Positions 11,654-24,507 are shown, numbered from the stretch's first letter. The stretch: 64,000 nucleotides of DNA from Nectonema munidae (GCA_030549495.1 JAUIRK010000926.1:1-64000); one strand, 5' to 3'. Notes: generated from the sequence alone by a model not told the origin. Numbers and translations: made by a program.

Positions 11654-12449
11654 TATTTGGAGTATTCATTGTTCACTAAAATTAAATTTTTAAATTTTGG
11701 AAAAGTTCAATGAAAATTATCTTCTGTTCTAAATTATATGTAGGTGGTAAATTAAAAAAATATAAAAAATATCCTCACTAGTTTCGGCAGAAGACTGCTT
11801 TCTTCAGAGCAAAAAGCTATGAGGGAACACAGCTTTCAAAACATTTTCACCAACACACTATTAACAACACTTATAGAATGATTTTTTATCTATTAGATAA
11901 AGAAAAGTCATATATGTTGGAAGTTTTGCTGCAATTTGGATCGCCATATAAATCTCAAATAACATGAAACTAAGCAAAATCCGTCCATACATCAGTCTTG
12001 TGTCATTTGGTTAACTCATACGCGCCCGACCCGTATCTTATGTTATTTTAAATTTATACTCGCTTATGGGCTAACGGACTTTAACAGTTCCCATGCAGTT
12101 CTCTACCCTGCTTTAAGAAATAATAGTTGGAAGACTCGAAGGCAGAACACTCTGATCGCGCGCATTTAAAAATAATTTGATTCGATCGAAAAAAAAAGAT
12201 TTTTGTTGTATTTTCAATCGATACAATTAATAATAATCAAATGCACAGACACTTTTAAATGAATTTCTTCATTATATATTCACAACGCCATCAAACATCG
12301 TATCATTTTTCGATAAAGCTGAAAAAACATTTACTTTAAAGAGTGAGCACCGTAAATATATATGTGTATTTATCTCCATACAATCAAGATTCACCTATAA
12401 TTTACAATCAAAAAAATATATATATAATCTCTCTATCTATATTATAGAC

Positions 12450-12776
12450 CATAGGTTGCCAAGAAGTGGTTAGCGGACCATTCTCAATGGAAAAAAGCAG
12501 TGATTTGCAGAAAATCGCAATATCAGTAGCATTTTTTAATAAAGCAAAATTTTATACCATTTTGTCTTTACCAAACTTTATTTTAAGTTTAAATATGATC
12601 CTCAATATATATCTAAAATAACGGTATGAAATTTTATAATTAACCCTATTAACCGCGTATATTTATTAAAATGTGGGTTTATTAAAATTTGCAAGGGTTA
12701 ATTCTATAATTTAGTAGCATGAAAGAATCTTATATATGAGTTTGGTGCTCCGTGGAATACAAAAGTTGGAAACCTG
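12450..12776. mobile_element. hAT-like MITE
   Basis: The left end CATAGGTTGCCAAGAAGTGG and the complement of the right end (CAGGTTTCCAACTTTTGT) form an imperfect inverted repeat. Flanks TTATAGAC and ACATAGAC share 6 of 8 bases, as expected for an old 8-bp duplication. No coding sequence inside. Confidence 0.55.
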
Positions 12777-13313
12777 ACATAGACGATTACATATACCATA
12801 GTACAGGGGATGCAGGGAGTGAATCTCTCCCCCCTCCCCCTCCCAAAATATTTTGGTGATGCAAAATGGGTTTTGCACATTTATTTATATTTTTAGTTTA
12901 ATCAGTTTTCAGCTTATCCTATTCATCGCATTTATCGATTGTTTCAGCGAGAGAAACTTCAGCGCACTTAGAGGGGTGAAAATAAAGAATGGTAATGACA
13001 CAACGCTGTTTAAATGATTGTGTGCTATCGAAAAAGCGATCAAAGTTAGCATTAACAAAACAAATGAACGTAGAAGAATTATTGGAGCAAAATAGAAAAA
13101 AAGAGAAAAATGTCCAAACTAAAAAAAAGAGAAAAAAAAGAAAATAGAAAAAAAGAGAAAAATAGCCAAACTCAAAACTCGTATTCCCCATTCATTCATT
13201 ACAGATGAAGAAAACAATTTTCCTGTACTTAGTAGACACTTGTGTTACATTATACCTTGGATCAGGGAACAAATTGTTTTAGGAATATGTTAAGTATGTA
13301 CGTTTTTATCTGT

Positions 13314-13438
13314 TGACAACCAGAATAATCAGACGATATCTAGTAAAAAGCAGAAGATTTGTATTAAAAAGCATTAATAAACGCAGACGATTCACATTTT
13401 TGTAAAGTCGACATATCTCGACTGTGGTCGATAACCGC
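13314..13438. mobile_element. Decayed piggyBac-like MITE
   Basis: Aligns with the 8145-8274 element: ACCAGAATAATCAGACGATA near the start, GCAGAAGATTTGTATT and CAGACGATTCAC inside, and GACTGTGGTCGATAACCG at the end. Terminal TTAA sites are lost. Confidence 0.6.
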
Positions 13439-13722
13439 AAAATGATTTTTTCACTTTGTATTCATCAAAAATAAAAATAGTATATACAACGGGAAATCTG
13501 TAGAAGCCAAAATTATAAGTAAGAAAGCAGATGGAGCATGCGTTGGCGCGAAGCTCAAACAAGACAGCAAAAAAAAGAACTAACAAGCACAATGATGGAA
13601 AATAACAAGAAAGTTATCAAAGACTTCAAAAATCGAATATTGATTTACACTATGGGCCAGAAGAGTGGTGAATTTGACGTGGCAACCGCCCCTCCCCTCT
13701 TCTAATTTTTGAGCACACGAGT

Positions 13723-14094
13723 TAGGGTTGCGGAGTCAGAGTCGAAGATTCCAAAGGGATAGGAGTCGGAGTCCGTATCTAATATTTTTTAAGTATTTTA
13801 ACCCATTTAAGACCAAGCAAAGCAGACGATATCTAAAAAAACGCAGACGATTTATATTCAAAGTCATTGAAAAAAGCAGACGAAGATGAAATTACTTATG
13901 TTCCAAAATAGGAACATTGGTCGTAAATGGGTTAAATAATATAAAGATAGCATCTGAATTTTGGTAAGCATGCGAAGTAGCTCTTATTTAGTTGAATCCG
14001 GAAATGAAGAGTTCGAGTTAAATTTATCAAGCTTCGAAGTCGGATTTTTAGTTAGAGTCGGAGCCAGATATTTTTCTTCATTTTCACAACTCTG
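13723..14094. mobile_element. hAT-like element carrying a nested MITE
   Basis: The left end reads AGGGTTGCGGAGTCAGAGTC. The complement of the right end reads CAGAGTTGTGAAAATGAAG. Multiple GGAGTCGGAGTC-type words occur near both ends, a pattern of some hAT termini. A piggyBac-like MITE sits inside at 13802-13931. No clear 8-bp duplication remains, so the boundaries are approximate. Confidence 0.5.
13802..13931. mobile_element. piggyBac-like MITE (130 bp)
   Basis: TTAA at 13798-13801 and 13932-13935 flank inverted repeats CCCATTTAAGACCAA and its complement. Contains a TGTTCC...GGAACA palindrome about 15 bp from the right end and three CAGACGA words. Nearly identical, in opposite orientation, to 14412-14542. 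Confidence 0.9.
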
Positions 14095-14411
14095 ATACCA
14101 TTTCAATCAATTGTTGTTTGGTTATATGAAAGATGTGTACTTCAGATCCATAAGATAATATGAGTATTCCGTGTGAAATACGAGTAATAGTGTAGATATG
14201 TGTTCATCCTCAAAGCTATTGAATACACAACTTTAAAAAAAATCTTATAAAATAGCCCGTGGAATAATTCTCCTCTAGATCCACAAAGTATGCCCGGGAC
14301 CAATTCCTCTATCACACAGCAACATGAAAGTTACAAACCATACAAAGCACAGAAATGCGGATAGCAACTGGACAGATATTAGACAATGGTTTTCCACCGA
14401 ACGCCAATTAA

Positions 14412-14542
14412 CCCATTTACGACCAATGTTCCTATTTTGGAACATAAGTAATTTCATCTTCGTCTGCTTTTTTCAATGATTTTGAATACAAATCGTCTGC
14501 GTTTTTTTTAGATATCGTCTGCTTTACTTGGTCTTAAATGGG
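14412..14542. mobile_element. piggyBac-like MITE (131 bp)
   Basis: TTAA at 14408-14411 and 14543-14546. Ends CCCATTTACGACCAA and complement of CCCATTTAAGACCAA. The palindrome TGTTCC-TATTTT-GGAACA lies at 14427-14444. The word TCGTCTGC occurs three times in the interior. Confidence 0.9.
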
Positions 14543-14546
14543 TTAA

Positions 14547-15767
14547 AACAGGGAGGAAGAAAACAAAATCTATATAAAACCCAGCTTTTATTAAGATGGT
14601 ATTATATGTGCAAAGCGCTATGCATAAAACACAAAGGCTCTTTTACTCTTTTTAATTTGTTTATTTTGGTTGATAAAATCCGTGAACAATAAAAAATATG
14701 CCGATACCGATTAAACAAAAAAAGCCGATACGAATCTAATCGGTACATTACTAAGAGACACCAACATAAAACTATAAATAGAAACTACCAGGCTTCCATC
14801 AAAGAACGCATAAATATACTATACACAGATCAAACGTAGGAGCCAAGATCGCAAACAAAGACACACTTCATTATCTTTACTACGCAACCAAAACAGAGAC
14901 ACATCAAAAACTCCATATACATCATGCATGCATCACATCTCACATCATTCATGCAAAAACAATCAGGACAATCAAGATCAAACACACATAAATAAAATAA
15001 TACGCATAGAAACGGTCTCAAATTAGTCAAATTACCTAAGCACACTAGTCACGATAAAATCATCAACATTCTACTAATCACCACTCCTTCATGAACATCC
15101 TATCAAAATCAACGCTAGAACATACAAATAATTAATCCATATACACAACACTAATGCCCATTCATTTGTAGTCTAATCCAAAAGCGCACATTATTAAAGT
15201 TATTCGGAGGATTTTGGGAAGGGGCAGAAATCTTTTACTTGTATTTATTCACTCTAAAAATTTTCTATCCCTGTATACATTTTTATATTTCAAATGGAAA
15301 TTTGTTTTCTTTTAAGTATGAACGAATAAACGAATTTATAAAAATTTTTATGATTTACAAAACATTCAAAATAATTTTAAGATATAATAAAATGTGAATT
15401 TCAAAAACAAAATTAATTAATAATAAAAGAAATTTGAGATTTAGACTTTTGGATGAAGAAATAATCTTTTTAGGTATGAATGAAAACTTCTTTTATCAGG
15501 TATCATAAAGGAGTAGTAGTATCTTATATATAGCATTACTAATAAAATTGATACAGAATTTCATTGTATTTTAAATCATAATTATCATATATTTTTAGAA
15601 TTATATAGCAAATTTTTTATTTCATTTTTAGTTCGTTTAATTAAGATAATCTTTTTAGTCTGGAATCTAATTTTTTTTTAATTCCAGTGCAAACTCTGTG
15701 ATAAAAAAATATAGGAAAGTGATAAATTATTTCTAAAGGATTGCTTGAAAGATTAAATATATATTTC
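14547..15767. other. Intergenic, strand-skewed sequence
   Basis: At about 14750-15180 the plus strand is strikingly A/C-rich and T/G-poor, leaving a Cys-rich minus-strand frame at 14830-15045 that looks like a composition effect. The rest is AT-rich with no supported feature. Confidence 0.5.
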
Positions 15768-15804
15768 AGCGGCTTCGCGAAACTAAAAAGGTTGAGAAAC
15801 GCTA
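15768..15804. mobile_element. hAT terminal remnant
   Basis: The complement begins CTAGCGTTTCTCAACCTTTT and continues through a CGCGAAGCCGC stretch, a common form of hAT right ends. The other end is not identified. Confidence 0.45.
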
Positions 15805-16539
15805 GTTTAACCAGTGTCAATTGTGAGACTATCTTTAATTTATTAAATATTTTGGATATTCATAAAGTCCTTTCTATGAAGTTTCCTTTAGGAGCTATTG
15901 GCCATAAGTGAAGTATTCAGAAGTACCATACGATGGCTAGCAGGTCGGTTGCCTGGTATTAAACTTACTCAACGCTGCTGATGTAATAGTGTATCGAAAC
16001 TTCCACATCCTACCATATGGACATGACTGACACTTTAGGCTTATAATGAGATAGTTGTTTGTATTGTATTCTGAAAATTAATATTTTCTTTGTGATTATT
16101 TTTTTTATGAAAACTAGTTTCTGAATTAACTATCTATCCCATTTGTGTATTTTCTAATTCTAATTCTATCACAACTTCATCTCTACTAGGAATATACTTT
16201 GTATTATAAGATTAAAGACCAATTGGACGGTTTCCCTGTTTACAAAATATTTAAAAAAAATCAAAATAAAGTATATGGCTACAGATCTTCTCGTCTTAGT
16301 TGCGTATACCCGTCGATAAGAGATTGGGGGACATGCCCCCTCCTCCCTCCCAGAGATTTATTTTGCCCATCTGGAACTCTCTTGAAATATATAAATGTAT
16401 ACACTTTCTTACATTCCCGACCTAAAATGAGTTTTGCCCAGTGGTACAGAAAATAGAAGTTGGAAGGGCAGACAAATGATTTGGGAGGGGGGGGCAGAAA
16501 TTTTTACCAAAAAATAATGTAGCACATGTATTTAAAGCC

Positions 16540-16580
16540 TCCCCCACTGGCTACGCCTCTGGTCCCCCCCCCCCCCCCCC
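16540..16580. mobile_element. hAT-like end next to a C17 run
   Basis: The complement of the right terminus reads CAGAGGCGTAGCCAGTGGGG, a form found in hAT termini. A run of about 17 C follows at 16564-16580. G-rich runs and a second C-rich block at 16330-16350 suggest further degraded ends between 16310 and 16500, but no matching left repeat was found. Confidence 0.5.
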
Positions 16581-16619
16581 TTGTACTTGGAGTAGGAAGA
16601 CGGGGTTGTAATTGAGACA

Positions 16620-17600
16620 AAATTTTGACTCTAATTTACTAAAACGCTTTCTATTCCCAAACTTTCGTTTCATATGATATATACAAACAATAACAATTTA
16701 TGGACAAAAGAAAAAGTTTAGAAAATATATTTTAGCATAAACTTAATTGATGTGAACAATTTTATAATGAAAAATACCATTTTCAAGGGGGTAGTATAAA
16801 AAAACATAAAAAAAGATTTTAAAATTCATAATAAAATTACAATTAATAATAACATAAAAGAGAAAATATTAAAAAATGGGTTTTCTTTGAGCTCGCTATA
16901 AAATAAATTATACATTAAAAATTGGTTCAATAAATTGTGCATTTAAATATTATTTCTGAAAAATAATTAGTAACATAATTTTAAAACATAAAAAATAAAT
17001 CGATAAAATAAAAAAGTATATACCAAAAAAAATGACAAAGCAAAAGATCAATGCATAAAATATAACTCTAACTATAATAATATTTAAAAAATTACATTAA
17101 AAATTAAGAGAAGATTTCTGGTTTAAAATTTTTTAAAAGTTGTGAAAAAAAATTTTCAATCAACTATATGAATAAGATTAGAATTTTTAGAAATAAAAGA
17201 AAAGAAAAATGTCAAAATAAATACTTTGCCATATAAAAGCTAAAGGAATATTAGAACAAAAATATATAAAAATAAAATAATTTTTTATAATTAAATTGAA
17301 ATATTTAAGCTAAGTTTGCTCAATTATAGAGAAAATCGCACTTATTATAAATTCTATATAAATAACCTTTTAAAATCTTTCAAAAAACTCATATAAAAAT
17401 TGAATTGGTTAATTAATATTTTATAGTAAATGTAGTATCTTATTAATAATTAAATATTAAAAATAGGAATTCATTTTAGGAAACATATTGAGTGAGAAAA
17501 TCTTTAAGCACTTTCTAGCTTTGGCTGATATGCTTGCGAATTTAGGATTTTGCGTGGAGTTTAGTTGAAGAAAATTGTGGAATTCTAGTATTCTAGGAGT
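16620..17600. other. AT-rich sequence without supported genes
   Basis: Very AT-rich, mostly stop codons in all frames, no repeats or ends recognised. Confidence 0.6.
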
Positions 17601-17610
17601 AAAAATTTTA

Positions 17611-18420
17611 TGTAGTATTTGTGTTCGGTATATAAAGTAAAGGATGATAAGAGTATAATTCATTAAGAGGTGTGGGTGGAATAAGATTTTGGTATGCGAT
17701 AAGGATTGGTTCAATTTTATTAATTAAAATAGAGATTTCTTGAAGTATGATTGAATGTTGTAAAATGTCATATAGAGAAGAAGAAGGTTCGTTAAAGTGT
17801 AGATTACACGTAAATCGTAAAAAATCGGGTAATAGAGAATTATGTCTAGGAGTGTTTCGATGTAGGGGCAACCAAATCTACATAACGGATTGTTGTGAAG
17901 TTTGAATCTATAGAAGTAGGAATAGGTTGGGCAGTGTGATGAGAACCACTTGATGTAGTTGCGGGAGAGAGTGATATTTTTGTTGTGAATGGCAAAGTTA
18001 ATAAAGGGTGGAGCAATATTAAGAGATGACCATGTGTTCAGTATAGATGCATGTGCGGCCATGATGATAGTGGATAAAGGAAGGGAAGGTAAGATAAAAG
18101 AATGCGTGTTAGAAAGTAATGTTTTAGATAGTCTGCAAATACTATTGTTTTCAGTGCAAGTAGAGTTTGCGGGAAACCAATAGATAGTTATGTTGAAATA
18201 ATTGGAAAGTTGGATAAGTTTTGTGGTTAAGCTGTAAGAAGATTGAGGAATTTTAAGTTTGATGATGTTTTGGGCATCTGTGTAAAAGTGTATTTGATTA
18301 AAGTTGAGGCAGTAGATGTGAAGAATGTCTATGAGGTGATTACAGGCAGCTAAACTAGCAAGAGTTTCTGTTTCGTATGATGAGATATTGGAGTCATATG
18401 CACTCATATGGGCAAGTTAT
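17611..18420 (-). pseudogene. Non-LTR retrotransposon fragment: RNase H domain and C-terminal zinc motif
   Basis: The 227-codon minus frame at 18407-17724 has the order of an RNase H domain of a LINE ORF2: ETETLASLAACNHLID (the Glu-containing helix), IHFYTDAQNIIKL (the second catalytic Asp in YTDAQ), then ITIYWFPANSTCTENNSI. The usual 'GNE.AD..AK' is altered to ENNSICRLSK, so the last Asp is missing. Further on, NPLCRFGCPYIETLLDIILY resembles the C-terminal Cys-rich tail of many LINEs. An overlapping frame reaching 17611 continues the C-terminal part, consistent with a frameshift. The reverse transcriptase part is not attached upstream. LINEs copy themselves by target-primed reverse transcription. 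This piece is dead. Confidence 0.7.
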
Positions 18421-18830
18421 TCTACAGGCTAACAAGTTGACGGGTAGCTTACCCGCCAAAAATATTATCTCCACATCACAAATGCGTCTCCAGCACGCAT
18501 CCTATGGAGTACCCAAAACGCATAATGACGTTAACGAAATTCCTTTCCTCACTAATATTTCAGCAGTTGACACTCCAACAGAGAAGTAGAGCATTCGCTC
18601 GCTAACAAAATCCTTACAAAACCAACTCGACACATACAAATATACCTATAGCAAACAGCCAAAAACTGCTCAACAAAATATTCATACGAAAGCGACGAAC
18701 TCCCAATTCTCTTTTAGTCTTCAGTTAGGACGTCACAGACCTATATAATTCCATCCCTTTACGAGCATTACATGACATGGCTCTAAACTTTATCCATAAA
18801 ATTATTAAAAAATACTTTTTATAATTTACA

Positions 18831-19440
18831 TGAATGATTTAGTCAGCTTCCGATTTTTTTATTATTTAATTTATGCGGAAGACGTTGCTATCCCTTTCCC
18901 TCACCCTTCCTGTGATAATTCTTGCTTCTCCCAGAACTTTTCCCACGTTAGGCAATGATTCACTGACAACTGCTTGACAATTAATGAAATGAAAACAAAA
19001 GCCCTGTTTATTTTTTTGGCTTCACAACGGGTTCCAAAATTATTTGAAGAAGAAAAAACCTTGATGTTGTCAGTGAATTTAATCATCTTTGTCTCAGAAT
19101 TGATAAAAGATTGAATTTTCACAAACATATCAGTAATATCTCTATGAAATTGAGTAAAGTCTTGGGAATTCTCAATTATTATAAAAAGTATTTTCCTCTA
19201 AGTGTAAATTTGCTTTTATTGGAAACTCTTTTTGTGCTTCACATTTCTTACATCTCATAAATTTTGGTCATGCTAATTTACATTCTCTTGAGGTGTTATA
19301 GAAAAGAGCAGTAAGAACTATTGCTGGCGTTAACAAATACTTTCATACCAATGACTTTTTGTGGAGTATGATCTACTCAAGTTACAAGACCTCTATTGTC
19401 AAAAAGTGGGTTTGTTTCTCATTGCTTCTTTTAATTCATC
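18831..19440 (+). pseudogene. CR1/Jockey-like LINE fragment A (reverse transcriptase palm and thumb)
   Basis: Reading across several frames, the plus strand gives YMNDLVS, then LIYAEDVAIPF (the YADD active-site box, here YAED), DNCLTINEMKTKAL, then LRIDKRLNFHKHISNISMKL, SKVLGILNYYKKYFP, and near 19300 LEVLQKRAVRTIAGVNKYF. This is the order of palm, fingers-side helix and thumb in LINE ORF2. Several frameshifts and stops break it, and both the endonuclease and the 5' half are absent. Family assignment within the CR1/Jockey group is tentative. Confidence 0.65.
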
Positions 19441-19444
19441 TCAT

Positions 19445-20235
19445 GACTTGTTTCAAAATCTGATCAATTTCAAACAAAAAGACAATTATTAAAAAGACTC
19501 TTCTTACTCCGAAACATCCTCTTATTCACCTTGTTCAACAACAACATCGTGCACAATTACGCCATATACCTGTAAATCAAATGGCTCCCTATAGGCTTTA
19601 CACTTTCTTCCATTCTTTATAACATATATTTGAATAATCTGGCTCTCTTTTCCCCAGATTACCTTGAAACCGATATATAAACGATGTATTTTTTGTCTGG
19701 AGTCACTCAGAATCTCTACCCGACTCTTTTACTAATTATGACAACTCTTTGGACACTAACACCGAGTTCACTTTGGAAAAAAATTCAGCAACTCTCGCTT
19801 TTCTCCACATCCTATTAATATCAACAATAACAACTACATCACACACTTTAATTTCACTAATGCCTTCAAAACTCATCACAATGGACTACCATTCTGTAAC
19901 TGACATTGAGATCAAAAAAGCCAGGTTTTTTTTTCACTTACATGGAATGCAAACTATCAATAACACTAACACTCAACTACACTAAGATATCTAACAAATC
20001 TGCTCCCTATTTCATTCAAACGACTACCCTCAAAAAGTCGCTTCACAATGGCTGTCTGAGTTTCTACCCGAAAATGATCGTGAAACTCCATCAAATACTT
20101 GTTCCGCAACGACTCGCACGCCCCAACTTGCTTTTATATTCTCTCGCTTCCGCCAATTGAAAGAAAGATTTTTAAAATCATAAACTTAATTCTCTACTCA
20201 TGAAATTCAAAACCCAAACTCCTAGAATCCTTCTA
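19445..20235 (+). other. Probable LINE-derived interval, not assignable
   Basis: Short plus-strand frames (19749-19985 and 19906-20160) overlap and could be frameshifted coding remains between two LINE fragments, but I cannot match them to a domain. Confidence 0.3.
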
Positions 20236-20239
20236 CTAT

Positions 20240-20655
20240 ATATCAACGCTTACTATTATGGGGGCATGGTAATCTTTCAAGTTTGGAAATTACCCAAAAA
20301 AAAGCTATAAGGTACATTTATAACGTTAATCATATAAGTCATACTAGACACTTGTTTCTTGATTCCAATATTCTAAAATTAGTGATCTTTATAAATACAA
20401 CTCGGCCATGTTCATATACAAATTTCTAATGGCTGTTTGTCTGATTCTTTTGAAAATATCCTTGATTTTAGCTTTGCCGATTGTAAGTATGATTTGCGAT
20501 ATAAATTTATTACTAAATTACCTAACTATAACAGAATGGAATTTTACCAAACCCTTAAGTTTAAATTATTATCAGATTTCTGGAACTCTAATAGTTATAT
20601 GCTAGAATACACACATTTGAGTATCGGTTTGTTCAAAAAATTAATTAAAAAATAA
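20240..20655 (+). pseudogene. CR1-like LINE fragment B (ORF2 C-terminus)
   Basis: Across frames it reads WGHGNLSSLEITQKKAIR, then YIYNVNHISHTRHLF, ILK, then SDLYKYNSAMFIYKFL, ending in one frame at 20655 with LSIGLFKKLIKK. The 'QKKAIR-I', 'H-LF---NILK--DLY' and final 'LFKK-LK' spacing is that of CR1-like LINE C-termini. It repeats the thumb region also seen in fragment A, so the two are separate insertions. Frameshifted and 5'-truncated. Confidence 0.65.
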
Positions 20656-21126
20656 GTAATGGGAAAATACTAATCCAGATGTGAGACTTGCAATTGTTAT
20701 TCGTGTTTTCTTAATACACGTGCGTCCTAATTCTTTTCTATCATATACACTTATTAGTTGATTTAATATTTGGCAATCTTTTACTTTAGGGTTCTGTCAA
20801 TCAAAAAATTTCTTTGATAAATTATTGTCTGTTGTGATGTCAATCAAACTATACATTAGTAAACTCTATCATAATATAAAGATTAAGAAAAATATTTTTA
20901 TAGATTTCAAATTTAATTAGAATTAATTAACTATATTTTACTAAAGATCCTAGATTTAATTTACATTAGTATCGTGTCAGTAAATAAAAAAAAATTAGAA
21001 ATTTTTTCTTATAGATTTCAAATTTAACTATTTAAATATTTTACTAGACATTCTAGATTTAATTTACATTAAAGTATGAGAGTAAATAAAAAAAAATATT
21101 TAATTTATAAATAAAAAATACATACT

Positions 21127-21935
21127 TTATCTCTTTTCAATACTTTGAGGTTGCAATAAATCTTTAAAGAATTTAAAAACAGAAAATAATTTTGCTTTTG
21201 GAAAATGGCTTCTCCAAACGAACTCATCTAAATATGATTTGAATAATTCGTTGGAGGTGCCAAACTGTCTTTTAAATTTTCCTTTGACCCTCATCCAAAG
21301 ATTTTCAATGTTTTGCGTGTGAATGTTCATATCATTTGGGTCAACAAAGTTACGTTGGTGTATAATTACCCAATGATCATAAACTCCATTATTATAGTTA
21401 GAAATGTTCCTGTAAGCAGGCCATCCGTCAGAAACAAGAAAGGATCCTAGTAGTATGTGTCTTTGTATAATTTGTGTAAGAGTTGTTTCGCTCCTATCTT
21501 CAACTTCAACTAAAAAACATTTCTTACTATTTCTTTCAATTGCTCCAAACACCCAATGACCTTCTCTCCAAGTACCTCTGTGATATTTTCTATAAAAAAA
21601 AACTTGCTTTCAACAATTTCTACTATAATTTGTTCAAAGTTTTCATCAAAACCTCCAACAGTTAGACAATTTCTTTCAACCCAACTTGAAGCAATCTCTT
21701 TACAAAAATTAGCCCAGTCTACAGCAGATCAGTCCACTTCCAATAGATGCTTTATGAATAATAGCGTCTAATGAATAGTCACGACACCATTCATAAATGA
21801 ACAAAATCATAGAAAAAGGTGAGGTGGCTTTTTGCAAAAAAAGATCCTGATCGCACCGTCTTTTTTTACCACCACAACAAAAATACAAATGCTATACGCA
21901 AATCGATCGCTCTGTGTGTTTTGCTATTGATGAGA
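21127..21935 (-). pseudogene. Merlin transposase (ISXO2/IS1595-like DDE)
   Basis: The open C-terminal 141 codons (21552-21127) read MFGAIERNSKKCFLVEVEDR, then FLVSDGWPAYRNI (second catalytic Asp, 'SDGW.AY'), HQRNFVDPNDMNIHTQNIEN (His-Thr-Gln-Asn-x-Glu third box) and LWMRVKGKFKRQFG. Upstream in other frames come HRGTWREGHWVFGAIE, VEIVESKF (normally VEIDESKF, so the first Asp is Val), FIYEWCRDYSLDAIIHKA and a Cys-rich start near 21890 (CCGGKKRRCDQDLF). The gene therefore has at least two frameshifts and a lost catalytic residue. Merlin elements move by cut and paste. This copy is inactive. Confidence 0.85.
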
Positions 21936-22043
21936 TGTTTTGATACGAGCATAACAAATTTATTTTCCTACGACCTACATCAATAATTGTTTCACTTTCT
22001 TAAAAAGTGAATGCAATTTTTTGTGTTTTAGAATTTATTTTCA

Positions 22044-24507
22044 ATGATTGAAAACAAAAGTTCTAAGAGAAAAAAACTCATCAGTGATTTTTTTTATAAC
22101 TCTAGTTCGACTAATGTGTCAACTGAAAACAATTATTCTTTTCCACAAACATCAAAAAAAGAACATGAGTTGATTAAAAAGCCAGAAACAAGTTTAACAA
22201 ATAATGTAACAAGTATTATATCATTGGATCTTTCTAAGAAAAATGACATTGGTGTTGTTTTTTCACAAGGTATTAGAAGCAGTTTACTATGCAGCCAGTT
22301 GACAGACTTTGATAAAAAAGAACTCCTAACCAATCATTGGTTTCCTGATGACAAATTTAAATTCCCCTTTACATTAAAAGGAAAAAAAAATCTACAAAAA
22401 GTTTTTCTTGGAAAGCAACATATATGGGGAGATATTTATTATCCATTTAAATATTCGAAAATACTGTCAGGGCTTGTTTGTGTTCCTTGTGTTTTGTTTT
22501 CACATGAATTTGCAACGAACAATCGCAAAAAGGAAACCCAACTTGGACAGCTTGTCATTAAAGCATTGCAAAAGTATAATCACTTGACAGGAAAAGACGG
22601 CTATCTAACAGAACATTTGTCTAAAGATTATCATAAAGGATGCATGACATTTTCTGATTGTTTTTTACATTCTTACGAAAAAATTCGGATATATTGACTT
22701 CATTAAACAGTAATTATAAAAGTCAAGTACAAGATAATAGAGAGCGTTTGGTTCCTATAATTAAAACGATTATTCTTTGCGGAAGATTAGGAATTGGTTA
22801 CCGTAGAAACTCCAAAAATCCAAACGTTGAAGTTGATTTTTCAGTTTTGAAGAGTGATGGCAATTTCAATGCCCTCGTGAATTTTAGAGTTGATTCCGGA
22901 GATAAAACTCTGGAAATGCATTTGAAAACCGCTGGAAAGAATGCAACCTATATTTCTAAAACTGTGCAAAATGAACTAATTACAGTTTGTGGGAATTTGA
23001 TATCAGAAAAAATTATTCAGGATGTCAAACAAGTAAAATATTTTTCTGTTATTGCAGATGAGACTACTGATTATTCTCATAGCGAACAACTCGCTATTTG
23101 TGTTCGGCATGTAATAAAAATTGAAGGTAAGCATGAAATTAGAGAAGATTTTTTAAGCTTTCAAGAAGTGGATAATTTGACAGGTCAGGGTTTAGGAGAA
23201 AAGATTATTGACACTCTAAAAAAGTGTGACCTCGATCTCAAGTATTTAGTAGGTCAAGGTTATGACGGCGCTTCTTCTATGGCTGGACATATAAATGGAG
23301 TTCAAGCCTATATTCGTAAACATTCTCCAAATGCTGTGTATGTTCATTGTAGCAGTCACTGCCTAAATCTTGTTTTGAACGTTTCTTCCTCTCTTTATAA
23401 AATCAGAAATATGTTTTCTATTGTTGAAAATGTAATTTCGTTTATAAATGATTCTGTGAAGCGTAGATCTCTTATGAAAGTTTATTTGAATGAGGCTGGA
23501 AGTCAGAACATTAAACTTAAACGATTTTGTCAAACAAGATTTATTGAAAGACATGATTCAATAATGATATTTCAAGCAAATTACTCAACAATTGTTGATA
23601 CTTTAGAAGAAATCATAAGATCAGCAGACAGAAAATCAGCTGATAAAGCAAATTCTTTATTTAAATCGTTAATGAATCCTGTATTTATTGTTTCTTTGGC
23701 CTGTGTCAAAAAAGTTATGAGTTTAACCCACTATCTTTCTAAAGCTCTCCAAACAGTTAATACAGATTTGATAAGTTGTTTTGAAAACATTAATTTCGTT
23801 AGAAACACCTTAATTCAATGGAGGTCTTCTTCAGACGAATGGACTAATGAAATCTATGGAACTTTGATAGTTGCTGAAAAAATGGCTGAAGCGGTTCAAG
23901 CTCAAATTACTATGCCAAGAATTGCTTCTCGTCAAATGAATCGTAGCAATGTTCCAGCTGAATCAGTAGGGGATTATTTTAAACGATCAATATGGTATCC
24001 GTATTTGGATGCTATTATCCAAGTGTTTGACCAAAATTTTACGTCGCATAGCATTCTCATCAGCAAAATGGCCATACTTATACCTTCAGAAGTTTTAAAT
24101 TATGATTGGAAGGATATATGCGAATCAATAAAATTTTATGACCCTATTCTCCGTGTTACCGATGCTGATGATGTAAGAATTTAGTTCTTAGAATGGAAAA
24201 ATTTCTGCGAAAAACTGGAAAACAAACCCAAAAGACCTCTGGAAGCTCTAGATATAATACCAGAGCGGCTAAAATATATTAAAAAGCTTTTGACAATTTT
24301 CTGCACTGTTCCTATCACTACATGTTCAGCAGAAAGAGTTTTAGTTCTTTAAGAATTTTAAAGAACTATTTACGTAATCGTATGAGCGACGAGAGACTAA
24401 CAGGACTTGCTCTCATGTACCTCCACCCTAAAATAGAAATCAAAATTAATGAAGTCATTGATCGATTTTCAAAACAAAAAGAAAGAAGAAAAGACTTTGT
24501 AATATAA
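22044..24507 (+). pseudogene. hAT transposase of the ZMYM1 / DUF4371 type
   Basis: Three blocks in one order. Block 1, 22044-22697, has a TTF-type zinc finger region: HIWGDIYYPFKYSK, LVCVPCVLF and LTGKDGYL. Block 2, 22658-24184, 508 codons, has the DUF4371/hAT core: YFSVIADETTDYSHSEQLAI, LVGQGYDGASSMAGHINGVQ, VYVHCSSHCLNLVL and RFCQTRFIERHDSI. Block 3, 24322-24507, is the hAT dimerisation region: SFSSLRILKNYLRNRMSDER then LTGLALMYLH. A frameshift joins blocks 1 and 2 near 22680. A TAG ends block 2 and a one-base loss lies near 24335 (CSAER then SFSSL out of frame). Otherwise long frames are kept, so the copy is not very old. Confidence 0.88.

Noticed and set aside
14830-15045. Cys-rich minus-strand frame
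   Set aside because: Follows from the strand-skewed A/C composition; Cys spacing matches no finger.
17989-18589. Plus-strand frames of 64 and 70 codons
   Set aside because: Antisense to the LINE RNase H frame on the minus strand or its upstream flank.
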